NCBI GenBank assembly: GCA_050253255.1
Contig: JBFWJK010000097.1
Location: 1-12,320 of the forward strand
Origin: JACKCP01 sp050253255
GTDB taxonomy: Bacteria; Desulfobacterota; Desulfobacteria; Desulfobacterales; JACKCP01
DNA length: 12,320 nt
Reading direction: 5' to 3'
The position numbers and the translations under genes are program-made. The notes beneath the pieces are model-generated. The model saw only the letters and a program-made list of their open reading frames with translations. It made no database searches and was not told where the DNA came from. Numbering within the stretch: the stretch's first letter is position 1; each line of letters starts with the position of its first letter. Of the stretch, positions 6,208 through 12,320 are shown in pieces.

Positions 6208-8217
6208 TTAATAAATCCTGATAATCCTGTCCCCGTCGATATCAGTTTCTTCAACATTATATGCACTTTGAGGAGTTCCATGAAATTCTAAAAGATATTC
6301 CGCAAAGGCATCCTGTTCTCCGCCTGTTTTTGCAAATGAACTTTTCTTTGGATCTTTTGAAAAGTCGACTCCTTCATTTAAGCCTTCACCTTCATAAAGA
6401 TTTGTTCTTTCAGGCGATAAAAGCAGATCAAAAGGATAGGAGTTTCCTCCCTGCGCAAGAAAATATATGGTTACAAGCCTGAATCTCCGGTCAGGATCTC
6501 CGGTAATTATACCGTTTGAAACAACAAGATCCTTATCAGATGTGAAATCATCATTTAAAACTGCAAGCTCAATTATTCTGCCGCCTGTTCCCTTTGATGT
6601 TCTGGGTGTTTTGTTTAAATCGTAAACTATTCTCATTCCTGCAATCTGTGGAAACTGTCCCGGATATTCTCCTTCACCGCTTGCTGAAACGGAATGTTCC
6701 ATTATGTCTTTTAATTCCTCTGCTGTAACTGAAAAGCATACAAGCCCGTTGTCAAACTTAAGAACTGCTCTTAGGTGACCTTCTGTTACTGCACCTTGTT
6801 TTGTACCATTTTCTTCATTTGCAGGGGGAGGAATGAAAGTCACATCATTTGGACCGGTTGAACCCGGAGGGACAACTACATTTCCTATTTCAGTCCTTAT
6901 ATCGCCGCCGTTTTTTACCGAAATGTCAACCTTTGAGTCTGAAAGAAGATTTGCATACCATAAATTTGCCTCTGAGGTGAGATTCCCAAGGTTTGTTTCC
7001 TGGGTTCTTACCTTTATGCCTCTTCCTTCAAGAAATACGTCAGTATATCCAAGGACATTTGAGTACCGGGATTTTATTACATCCTGAAGGGCATCTCTTA
7101 TTTGTAAAATCCGGGGATCAGGGGCTGCAGAAAAATAATCTGCGTTTTGAAAGTTTGATGCAATGGGGCCGTTTAAGGAAGAATCGAGTTTTGAGGGAAT
7201 AATGGCTCCCTTTGAATCAAAATCTGCAACAAGTCTTCCAAGGTATTTGTAATCTGCATCTACATTTACAACAAGAACAGGCTGATCTGATGGTGAGGTA
7301 AAAATAAGCGGATATGTATCTTTTGGCTCATCTCCGGGTAAAAGAATATCATTTTCATCTGCAAGAAGAGTATTGGAACCTCCCGCAACAATTATATCAA
7401 CGTTTTCAAGAAGTGAAGCGAGCTGTTTTTCAATGGAAATCTGCTGCATATGGGAAAGAAGAATGATTTTATTTATCTGCATTTTCGAAAGATCGTCAAC
7501 GCAGGTTTGAATTATCTGTGCAAGTTCTTTTATGTCCCGGCCGCTTGAAGGAGTAACTTCAATGTCTCCTGTGGAAGTAATGTTTGGAAACTCGGGAGAA
7601 GATGCTCCTACAATTCCGATTTTTTCACCGTTTATTTCAAGAACAGCGCTTTTTGCAATTTTTCCTCCAAGGTTTTCTGCTCTTTCACAGTCATTTCCAA
7701 TTTCAACATTAGTTCCGGGACCGAAAGATGGATCTCTGGAAAAATCCATATTGCAGGAAAGGTATGGAAATTCTGCCCTTCCAGGGCCGTTGTCTGCACT
7801 CAGTGCATCTGCAAATGCTGCGGGGCCTGCATCGAGTTCATGGTTTCCTACAGCAGAGGCCATGACTCCAAATCTGTTTAATATAGAAATGTCTGCACTT
7901 CCGGGATTATTACTTTTTGTAATTTCCCTTACCCTGTCATGTTCGGCGGCATAAAACCTTGGACCCTGGATAATATTGTCGCCCGAGCTTACAACAATTG
8001 TCGGATAGCTTGAATTATTCTTAAGGCCGTTTATTATGGCTGAAAAATTATCGAGATTTTTCAGGGCACTGTCTTCATTTCCGTCAATATCTGAAAAATG
8101 AAGAACCTGAAGCCTGAAATAAGAGGTTTCCCGGTTTTTGAGGTCATTTGAATGGGAACAGGATATAAAAGCTGAAAGAAAAACAAAAACAGTAAGTTTA
8201 AAGAAGATTTTATTCAT
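6208..8217 (-). CDS. Exported 5'-nucleotidase/metallophosphoesterase-family lipoprotein, atypical metal site
   Basis: This 669-residue protein has a lipoprotein signal peptide (Cys20 after SAFIS). The N-terminal calcineurin-like domain runs from about 35 to 340. Its landmarks are LHFSDIDGNE (39-48), SSGDN (77-81), GNHELDAG (124-131), LLSHMQQ (253-259) and VAGGSNT (277-283). The C-terminal 5'-nucleotidase domain runs from about 385 on: GRGIKVRTQETNLGNLTSEA, the NGGDIRTEIG loop and FLAQGGNSYPF. The family hydrolyses nucleotides, sugar nucleotides or other phosphoesters in the periplasm or at the cell surface. The usual DxH is DID here (Asp43, Asp45) and the usual GHxH is GGSN (279-282), while Asp80, Asn125, His126 and His256 are kept. 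From memory, a subfamily of atypical phosphatases looks like this. The gene starts 3 nt after the PAS gene stop and is probably cotranscribed with it. Substrate unknown. Confidence 0.88.
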   Translation of the reverse strand: MNKIFFKLTVFVFLSAFISCSHSNDLKNRETSYFRLQVLHFSDIDGNEDSALKNLDNFSAIINGLKNNSSYPTIVVSSGDNIIQGPRFYAAEHDRVREITKSNNPGSADISILNRFGVMASAVGNHELDAGPAAFADALSADNGPGRAEFPYLSCNMDFSRDPSFGPGTNVEIGNDCERAENLGGKIAKSAVLEINGEKIGIVGASSPEFPNITSTGDIEVTPSSGRDIKELAQIIQTCVDDLSKMQINKIILLSHMQQISIEKQLASLLENVDIIVAGGSNTLLADENDILLPGDEPKDTYPLIFTSPSDQPVLVVNVDADYKYLGRLVADFDSKGAIIPSKLDSSLNGPIASNFQNADYFSAAPDPRILQIRDALQDVIKSRYSNVLGYTDVFLEGRGIKVRTQETNLGNLTSEANLWYANLLSDSKVDISVKNGGDIRTEIGNVVVPPGSTGPNDVTFIPPPANEENGTKQGAVTEGHLRAVLKFDNGLVCFSVTAEELKDIMEHSVSASGEGEYPGQFPQIAGMRIVYDLNKTPRTSKGTGGRIIELAVLNDDFTSDKDLVVSNGIITGDPDRRFRLVTIYFLAQGGNSYPFDLLLSPERTNLYEGEGLNEGVDFSKDPKKSSFAKTGGEQDAFAEYLLEFHGTPQSAYNVEETDIDGDRIIRIY

Positions 8218-8220
8218 TTT

Positions 8221-8568
8221 TCATATTTCCCTTGCAATTTCTGCAACAAAAACAGGGCGGTTGTTTTCGTCAACAGCTGCAACAGCAGTATATCCTTCAA
8301 ATTTTTTTGAAGAACCGTCAGGATAATCAACCCGGCTGACATTAAAAATATTTTCCCCTGTTTCAAAGGTTTTCAGACTATGGCAGTTTTCGCATGGAGT
8401 ATTTCTTTTCATATATACCTTATAACATTTTTTGTTCAAAGGCGGTTCCAGAGCAGTTTCTTCGGCTTTTTTGTTTGCCCATACAATATTTAATTCCTTA
8501 TCAAGCACAATTATTACCTCAGGAAGAATTTCTGTAATTTTTTCAAAATCTATTGTATTTTTTTCCAT
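8221..8568 (-). CDS. Small stand-alone PAS-domain protein
   Basis: This 115-residue protein is a single PAS domain with no output domain. ITEILPEVIIVLDKELNIVWANKKAEE (11-37) is the typical PAS start. A Cys-containing insert follows, CYKVYMKRNTPCENCHSLKTFETGE (48-72, Cys48, Cys59, Cys62), then the beta-sheet end FEGYTAVAAVDENNRPVFVAEIAREI. This Cys arrangement is common in PAS sensors of sulfate reducers and could bind metal or be redox-active (inference). The ATG at 8568 follows AAGG closely; a longer open frame upstream to 8691 runs antisense through the divergent gene and has no PAS content. The gene leads into the phosphoesterase gene with a 3-nt gap. Confidence 0.82.
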   Translation of the reverse strand: MEKNTIDFEKITEILPEVIIVLDKELNIVWANKKAEETALEPPLNKKCYKVYMKRNTPCENCHSLKTFETGENIFNVSRVDYPDGSSKKFEGYTAVAAVDENNRPVFVAEIAREI

Positions 8569-8609
8569 GATATGACCTTCTTGTTTTATTAACTTAACGG
8601 TGAATTTAC

Positions 8610-9458
8610 ATGCTATATAAAAGTTTTTTCCACATTCCCACAATAGGAGCCGCAACAGAAAAAAAAATCTGGAACTGCGGTATCTGCTCAATGGATGATT
8701 TTTTAGACTCTCCTCCTGATTTTATTTCTCCCAAAAAAAAGGAACTTATTTTTGAACATATTGAATTATCAAAGGAAAAAATAAAAAACAACGATCCTGT
8801 TTATTTTGCGGAAAATCTTCCTTCCAAAGAACACTGGAGAATTTTCAATCAGTACCGGAATTCATCTGTTTATCTAGATATAGAAACCACAGGACTTGAT
8901 TTTTATCACAGTCACATAACTTCAATTGCAATGTATGACGGAAGAAAAATAAAATATTATGTTTACGGCAGAAATTTAGATGACTTTGTAAATGACATAA
9001 AAGATTATAAAGTAATAATTACCTACAATGGCAAATCCTTTGACATTCCATTCATTGAAAAGTTCTTTAATATTTCCTTGAATCATGCACATCTTGATTT
9101 AAGGCACATTTTAAAAAGTCTTGGATTTTCAGGAGGACTCAAATCCTGCGAACGGCAGTTTGGAATAGGACGAAAAGATCTTTTAGGGGACGTTGACGGT
9201 TTTTTTGCTGTGGAACTATGGAATGATTATATCAGGAGAAAAAATGCAAAAGCCCTTGAAACCCTTTTGTCATACAATATTGAAGATGTGCTCAACCTTG
9301 AATATTTAATGGTTGAGGCATACAACAGAAAAATTCTTGAAACTCCTGCGCAAAACTCACCTGTTTTCCATGGGAAAAAGCCTTTGAATCCTTTTAAGAT
9401 AGATCGTGAAACCATGGCTTATGTGAGCAGAGTTGTCTCAATAAACCGTTTTTCATAA
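8610..9458 (+). CDS. YprB-like DEDD exonuclease-fold protein (RNase_H_2 domain)
   Basis: This 282-residue cytoplasmic protein begins with FFHIPTIGAATEKKIWNCGI (6-25), a short helix-hairpin-helix-like start typical of this family, followed by MDDFLDS. The catalytic ribonuclease-H-like fold has VYLDIETTGLD (87-97, Asp90 and Glu92), YNGKSFDIPFI (139-149, Asp145), HLDLRHI (161-167) and YNIEDVLNLEYL (222-233, Tyr222 and Asp226), giving a DEDDy-like acidic set. The intermediate LKSCERQFGIGRKDLLGDVDG is also family-typical. A 3'-5' exonuclease acting on DNA or RNA is expected from the fold; the true substrate is not known to me. ATG at 8610 is preceded by GGTGA with 6-nt spacing. It is divergent from the PAS gene with only 41 nt between starts. 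Confidence 0.85.
   Translation: MLYKSFFHIPTIGAATEKKIWNCGICSMDDFLDSPPDFISPKKKELIFEHIELSKEKIKNNDPVYFAENLPSKEHWRIFNQYRNSSVYLDIETTGLDFYHSHITSIAMYDGRKIKYYVYGRNLDDFVNDIKDYKVIITYNGKSFDIPFIEKFFNISLNHAHLDLRHILKSLGFSGGLKSCERQFGIGRKDLLGDVDGFFAVELWNDYIRRKNAKALETLLSYNIEDVLNLEYLMVEAYNRKILETPAQNSPVFHGKKPLNPFKIDRETMAYVSRVVSINRFS
8614..8643 (-). promoter_or_regulatory. Candidate promoter of the PAS/phosphoesterase operon
   Basis: On the minus strand, TTGTGG (8643-8638), an 18-nt spacer and TATATA (8619-8614) lie about 45 nt upstream of the PAS start, inside the first codons of the divergent exonuclease-like gene. The match is moderate. Confidence 0.35.
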
Positions 9459-10769
9459 AATTCCCATGTTCTTTGCCTCAAATTCAAGCTGATCTCTGAA
9501 ACCGGGATGGGCTATTTTAATAAGTTCCTTTGCTCTTTCTTTTACAGACCGGCCTTTAAGCCTTGCCATTCCGTATTCTGTGACAACATGGTGAACAAGA
9601 GTTCTTGGAAGTGTAGTGACTGTTCCCGGCTGAAAATACGGAACAATCCTTGATTTGAGGTTTCCTTCCCTGTCCTTGTAAGTAGATTTAAGCGCGATTA
9701 TTCCCTTTCCTCCTTTTGAATGAAAAGCTCCTGTAATAAAGTCAAGCTGTCCGCCTGTTCCGGAAATATGTGAGAAACCAAGACTTTCTGAAGATACCTG
9801 AGAAAAAAGGTCAACTTCCAGGGCATTGTTTACTGCAGTAAATTTTGGATTTAAAGCAATGATTTTAGGGTCATTAATGTAATTTACAGGATATGACGCG
9901 CAGTTTGGATTTCTGTCAATAAAATCATAGAGTCTTTTTGATCCAAGGGCAAAGGTATAAGCCATTTTCCCCTTATCAATAATTTTATTTACGCCTGTTA
10001 TAATTCCGGCTTCATAAAGATCTGCAAAGGCATCAACAAGCATTTCAGTGTGTATTCCCAGATTTTTCAGAGTAGAATGTAAAAGCCTTTTGCCGATAAA
10101 ATTTGGAAGAGCTCCTATTCCAAGCTGAAGAGTAGCGCCGTCTTCAATTTCCTCTAAAATATATTCTGCTATTATTTTTTCTTCAGGAGAAGCATCCTGC
10201 GGGCTCAGTTCAGGAAGGGGATAGCCGCTTGTCTGAATAACCGCATCCACCCTGGAAATATGTATTGTCTCCTGATTTCCTCCCATTGCATAGGGGATTT
10301 CAGGGTTTGTTTCGATTACAATTCTTTTTGCCTTATCAATAACTGCCGATGAAAGAGAGTTGCTTATTCCGAAATTAAAGTTGCCTCTTGGACCCATGGG
10401 TGTTGCGCAAAGAAAGATATGGTCGTATTCTTTGTACTTTCTTATCATTCTGGGGCCTTCATGATAGGTAAGAGGTATGTATGAAACTCTTTTTTCCCTG
10501 AAAAGCCTTCTTGAAACTCCTCCGAAATGCCAGTCTTCAAACCTGATGTTTTTGTTTAAATCGGCACAAAGAGGTCTTTTTGTAAAACAGACTGATTCAA
10601 TTACAAGATCTTTCAGGCTTTTACATCTTTTTGCAAGAGCCGTATCTGTCATACACGGGAAAAGTGAAAACTCAGAATAATATATTCTCTGGCCGTCTTT
10701 TATTTCCAGAACAGCCTCGTCCGCACTGATTGTTTTCTGTCTTAACATTTCTTCATTCGGATTAAGCAT
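9453..10769 (-). CDS. Acetyl-CoA hydrolase/4-hydroxybutyrate CoA-transferase family protein
   Basis: This 438-residue cytoplasmic enzyme of CoA-transferase family I moves CoA between acyl groups such as acetate and 4-hydroxybutyrate or butyrate. Visible signatures are ATPMGPRGNFNFGISNS (122-138), the LQLGIGALPNFIG CoA-binding loop (214-226) and GIHTEMLVDAFADLYEAGIITG (238-259), in which Glu242 sits where the catalytic glutamate of the Clostridium enzyme lies. Later landmarks are SGTGGQLDFITGAFHSKGGKGI and LVHHVVTEYGMARLKGRSV. The length is normal. ATG at 10769 follows GAGGTG with good spacing. The stop overlaps the stop of the convergent exonuclease-like gene by 6 nt. The gene lies 80 nt downstream of the stress-protein gene on the same strand. 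The exact acyl substrate cannot be read from sequence. Confidence 0.92.
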   Translation of the reverse strand: MLNPNEEMLRQKTISADEAVLEIKDGQRIYYSEFSLFPCMTDTALAKRCKSLKDLVIESVCFTKRPLCADLNKNIRFEDWHFGGVSRRLFREKRVSYIPLTYHEGPRMIRKYKEYDHIFLCATPMGPRGNFNFGISNSLSSAVIDKAKRIVIETNPEIPYAMGGNQETIHISRVDAVIQTSGYPLPELSPQDASPEEKIIAEYILEEIEDGATLQLGIGALPNFIGKRLLHSTLKNLGIHTEMLVDAFADLYEAGIITGVNKIIDKGKMAYTFALGSKRLYDFIDRNPNCASYPVNYINDPKIIALNPKFTAVNNALEVDLFSQVSSESLGFSHISGTGGQLDFITGAFHSKGGKGIIALKSTYKDREGNLKSRIVPYFQPGTVTTLPRTLVHHVVTEYGMARLKGRSVKERAKELIKIAHPGFRDQLEFEAKNMGIL

Positions 10770-10808
10770 TTTTCACCTCATAATCAGATCTTTAAACCTT
10801 TTTTTGGT

Positions 10809-10835
10809 GCCCCGGCATCTGATGAAGCCGGGGGC
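10809..10835 (-). repeat. GC-rich intercistronic hairpin between stress-protein and CoA-transferase genes
   Basis: GCCCCGGC (10809-10816) pairs with GCCGGGGGC (10827-10835, one extra G) over a 10-nt loop. It stands out in AT-rich DNA. Read in the direction of the flanking genes it is followed by ACC and an A run, not T, so it is not a classical intrinsic terminator for them; in the opposite direction it ends in CTTTTG, which is weak. It could be an RNA processing, stability or attenuation element. Confidence 0.5.
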
Positions 10836-10849
10836 TTTTGCTGATGAAA

Positions 10850-11806
10850 CTATGAGCTCACTATCCATACAGCTTTGTCAAAGGCCATCTGAATGACCTT
10901 TTCGCCGACACGTCCGATTATAAAATCCTGAACCTTTGAAACACCTTTTCTTCCTATAAAAATTGTGCCCCAGGCGTTTTTCTCAGCTGTTTCGTAAAGC
11001 CCGAGGGCCCGGCTCAAATAAGCCTCTATTATTCCTGAATCAGCATTTTTTGTGTCAAAACCAAGGCTTTTAAGCTTTTCCACAGCTTTTTCAAGTTCGG
11101 GCTCAATTTTTTTGGTTCTTATTTTTACCCTTTCATTTTCAATGGGCATTGAAAGAGGATCAAGGTTTGTAAAGAAGAGATTGTAATCACCCTGTACAAG
11201 CTTTACTGATCTTGAAACATGTCTTATATGAATTTTTTTTGAAGAGCCGCAGAAAACCTGACCAGCAAGTTTTACGGATCTTTTTGCTCCTTCAGAGCCG
11301 TCAAAGCCTATCAGGATATTTTCTGTCTCGGGTTTTTCTCCTACCAGAACAAGAGTGGTGAATGTAAGTTTTGAAACAAGCTTGCCCGCCACTGAGCCAA
11401 GAGGAATGTTTCTCAGATTTGTCAGCCCTTTTCTTCCTATAAAGACAGCTGCATAGCCTTTTGAAGCCTCTGCAATTATGTCCCTTGTTATCCCGATTTT
11501 TCTAGGTTGAGTCTTTATATAAACCTTTTCTTCGGGAAACCCTTCATCAATGAACTTTTTCTTTGCTTTTGAAAGTGTGTTGGTAAAAATTTTGTTGTGT
11601 TTAGTAATCCAGTCTTCAAGTGTTTCTTTATCAAGGCTTTCTTCGGGCATTGCATCTATGTCCCAGAATGATTCTGGAATGTCTGTGCCGACCAGAAAAA
11701 GAACTATTTCCGATCTGTCTTTAGGCAGAACCTTTGATGCATAGTTTACCGCTTCAATCGAAGTGTCAGAACCGTCCAGAGCTATTAGATATTTTTTATT
11801 GTTCAT
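10850..11806 (-). CDS. Tandem-domain universal stress protein (UspA family)
   Basis: This 318-residue protein has two Usp domains. The first (about 4-156) starts KYLIALDGSD and ends with the nucleotide-binding motif G124-x2-G127-x9-G137-S138. The second (about 162-318) starts NILIGFDGSEGAKRS and has G285-x2-G288-x9-G298-R299, in which the usual Ser/Thr is Arg, so only the first site matches the ATP-binding pattern fully. Such proteins are cytoplasmic stress-survival or signalling factors. The ATG at 11806 is preceded by AGGAGG with 6-nt spacing, the best ribosome site in the window, so strong translation is likely. A sigma54 promoter lies about 45 nt upstream. The CoA-transferase gene follows after 80 nt and may be partly cotranscribed. 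Confidence 0.92.
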   Translation of the reverse strand: MNNKKYLIALDGSDTSIEAVNYASKVLPKDRSEIVLFLVGTDIPESFWDIDAMPEESLDKETLEDWITKHNKIFTNTLSKAKKKFIDEGFPEEKVYIKTQPRKIGITRDIIAEASKGYAAVFIGRKGLTNLRNIPLGSVAGKLVSKLTFTTLVLVGEKPETENILIGFDGSEGAKRSVKLAGQVFCGSSKKIHIRHVSRSVKLVQGDYNLFFTNLDPLSMPIENERVKIRTKKIEPELEKAVEKLKSLGFDTKNADSGIIEAYLSRALGLYETAEKNAWGTIFIGRKGVSKVQDFIIGRVGEKVIQMAFDKAVWIVSS

Positions 11807-11848
11807 TTAGCACCTCCTGTGCACTTTTTGTTGTTGTACCTGATATAT

Positions 11849-11865
11849 TGCAAGCAAAGTGCCAG
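11849..11865 (-). promoter_or_regulatory. Sigma54 (RpoN) promoter of the universal stress protein gene
   Basis: On the minus strand, CTGGCAC, then TTTGC, then TTGCA matches the -24/-12 consensus (TGGCAC, N5, TTGCW), with exactly 10 nt between the GG and GC pairs. The predicted transcript start is near 11838, a leader of about 30 nt. It implies control by an ATP-dependent enhancer-binding protein. Confidence 0.8.
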
Positions 11866-11957
11866 AAATTTATTTATTTTTTGATGTGAAAAATCCTTGA
11901 TTTCAGAGGCTTTTTACTGGTTTTTTCTGGCGGGAGAGACATGCCGGGTCAATTGGT

Positions 11958-12009
11958 TTACATAATGTGTAAAATCATTTTACATTAAATTTTAATAAGG
12001 GTTTCACAT
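11958..12009. promoter_or_regulatory. Cluster of TTTACA/TGTAAA elements with a 17-bp palindrome: candidate activator site or operator
   Basis: TGTAAAATCATTTTACA (11968-11984) is a perfect palindrome around a central C. A further TTTACAT lies at 11958-11964, exactly 21 nt before the TTTACAT at 11979-11985, and TTCACAT follows at 12003-12009 (24 nt further). The cluster is about 120-170 bp upstream of the predicted sigma54 start, the usual place for enhancer-binding protein sites. It also overlaps a possible plus-strand promoter (TTTACA at 11958, 17 nt, TACATT at 11981), so it could instead be an operator of the rightward gene. Confidence 0.5.
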
Positions 12010-12139
12010 TTTAATGAATTAAAGATATATTTTTTAATATATAAAAAAACAGGTTTGGTTTTTATAAAATATGAAATGCCGGATAAAAAAAATTCAATTC
12101 TGATCAAATAATAATTAATCTTGATGAAGATGGCTTCAA

Positions 12140-12320
12140 ATGACAAAAAAAACTAACTTTGTAAATAAAATCAAAATTACAGGAATTGCTTTCATCATAG
12201 TTACAGCTCTTAGCCTTACAGCAGTTGATACTTATTATTCTATGGAAGGTTTTTCAAGATCGGCATCTGAGCTGAGAAAAGAATATATCAGAAAAAACAA
12301 AGAGGTTGTCAAAGAGCAGG
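12140..12320 (+). CDS. N-terminus of a membrane sensor protein (Cache-like start), cut by window end
   Basis: Sixty codons are visible and open to the right edge. The protein starts MTKKTNFVNKIKITG and then has one hydrophobic helix (about residues 14-30, with AFIIVTALSLTAV). An amphipathic helix follows, SASELRKEYIRKNKEVVKEQ. A signal anchor followed by such a Lys/Glu-rich helix is how single- or double-Cache chemoreceptors, histidine kinases and diguanylate cyclases begin, but the output domain lies outside the window, so the class is unknown. The ribosome site before the ATG at 12140 is weak (GATGG region). ATG at 12124 is in another frame and stops quickly. Being divergent from the sigma54-driven stress gene, it may share the control region. 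Confidence 0.65.
   Translation, partial: MTKKTNFVNKIKITGIAFIIVTALSLTAVDTYYSMEGFSRSASELRKEYIRKNKEVVKEQ

Larger units (their letters stand above)
11807..12139. other. Divergent intergenic region, 333 nt
   Basis: This very AT-rich stretch separates the leftward stress-protein gene from the rightward membrane sensor gene. It holds the ribosome site (11811-11818) and sigma54 promoter of the stress-protein gene and the TTTACA/TGTAAA cluster. From about 12010 to 12139 I see only A/T-rich DNA with a short imperfect AT dyad near 12024-12045 and no clear RNA gene or coding frame. Confidence 0.6.

Noticed and set aside
8569..8691. Longer N-terminus of the PAS protein up to 8691
   Set aside because: The extra residues are antisense to the start of the well-supported exonuclease-like gene, show no PAS features, and the ATG at 8568 has its own ribosome site.
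11931..11948. Second sigma54-like element (TGGCGGG...ATGCC, plus strand)
   Set aside because: The GG to GC spacing is 12 nt instead of 10, and the flanking bases do not match.
12124..12156. Ten-codon leader frame (ATG at 12124) overlapping the start of the membrane sensor gene
   Set aside because: It is too short and has no clear ribosome site; chance is the simpler reading.
1..12320. CRISPR array, tRNA, insertion sequence or attachment site
   Set aside because: No regularly spaced repeats, tRNA-like cloverleaf, transposase frame or flanking direct repeats were seen on either strand.

Overview
The DNA is AT-rich with short, often overlapping genes. The content suggests an anaerobic or microaerophilic Gram-negative bacterium, most likely Desulfobacterota: two outer-membrane-type lipoproteins, a tripartite efflux pump, Feo ferrous iron uptake, a strong sigma54-type promoter, a PAS protein with a Cys-rich insert, and a CoA-transferase of the fermentative/fatty-acid type. 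The taxonomic guess is inference; there is no rRNA or other marker in the window.

Region 1 (1-3521, minus strand) is one tightly packed operon, read from high to low coordinates: zinc-finger anti-sigma factor, membrane-anchored periplasmic Metal_resist/Spy-like sensor, ECF sigma factor, TolC-like outer membrane efflux lipoprotein, and RND membrane fusion protein, which runs off the left edge. The gene order matches the cnrYXH-CBA metal-resistance operon of Cupriavidus: anti-sigma, periplasmic sensor, sigma, outer membrane channel, adaptor, with the RND pump expected next, beyond the window. The inferred job is an envelope or metal signal that releases the sigma factor, which then drives its own operon and the pump. 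This is the most interesting system here.

Region 2 (3649-6184, plus strand) is divergent from it: a near-consensus housekeeping promoter, feoA and feoB for ferrous iron import, then a strong hairpin terminator.

Region 3 (6208-8568, minus strand) is a two-gene unit: a small stand-alone PAS protein followed by a large exported lipoprotein of the 5'-nucleotidase/metallophosphoesterase family, in which several usual metal-binding His positions are changed. Region 4 (8610-9458, plus strand) is a YprB-like DEDD exonuclease-fold protein that overlaps the next gene tail to tail.

Region 5 (9453-11806, minus strand) holds an acetyl-CoA hydrolase/4-hydroxybutyrate CoA-transferase family enzyme and, upstream of it, a tandem universal stress protein. 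The latter is preceded by an excellent sigma54 promoter (TGGCAC, 5 nt, TTGCA). About 100-150 bp further upstream lies a cluster of TTTACA/TGTAAA elements, including a 17-bp palindrome, which could be the activator site or an operator of the divergent gene. Region 6 (12140 to the end, plus strand) is the start of a membrane sensor with a Cache-like beginning, cut by the window edge.
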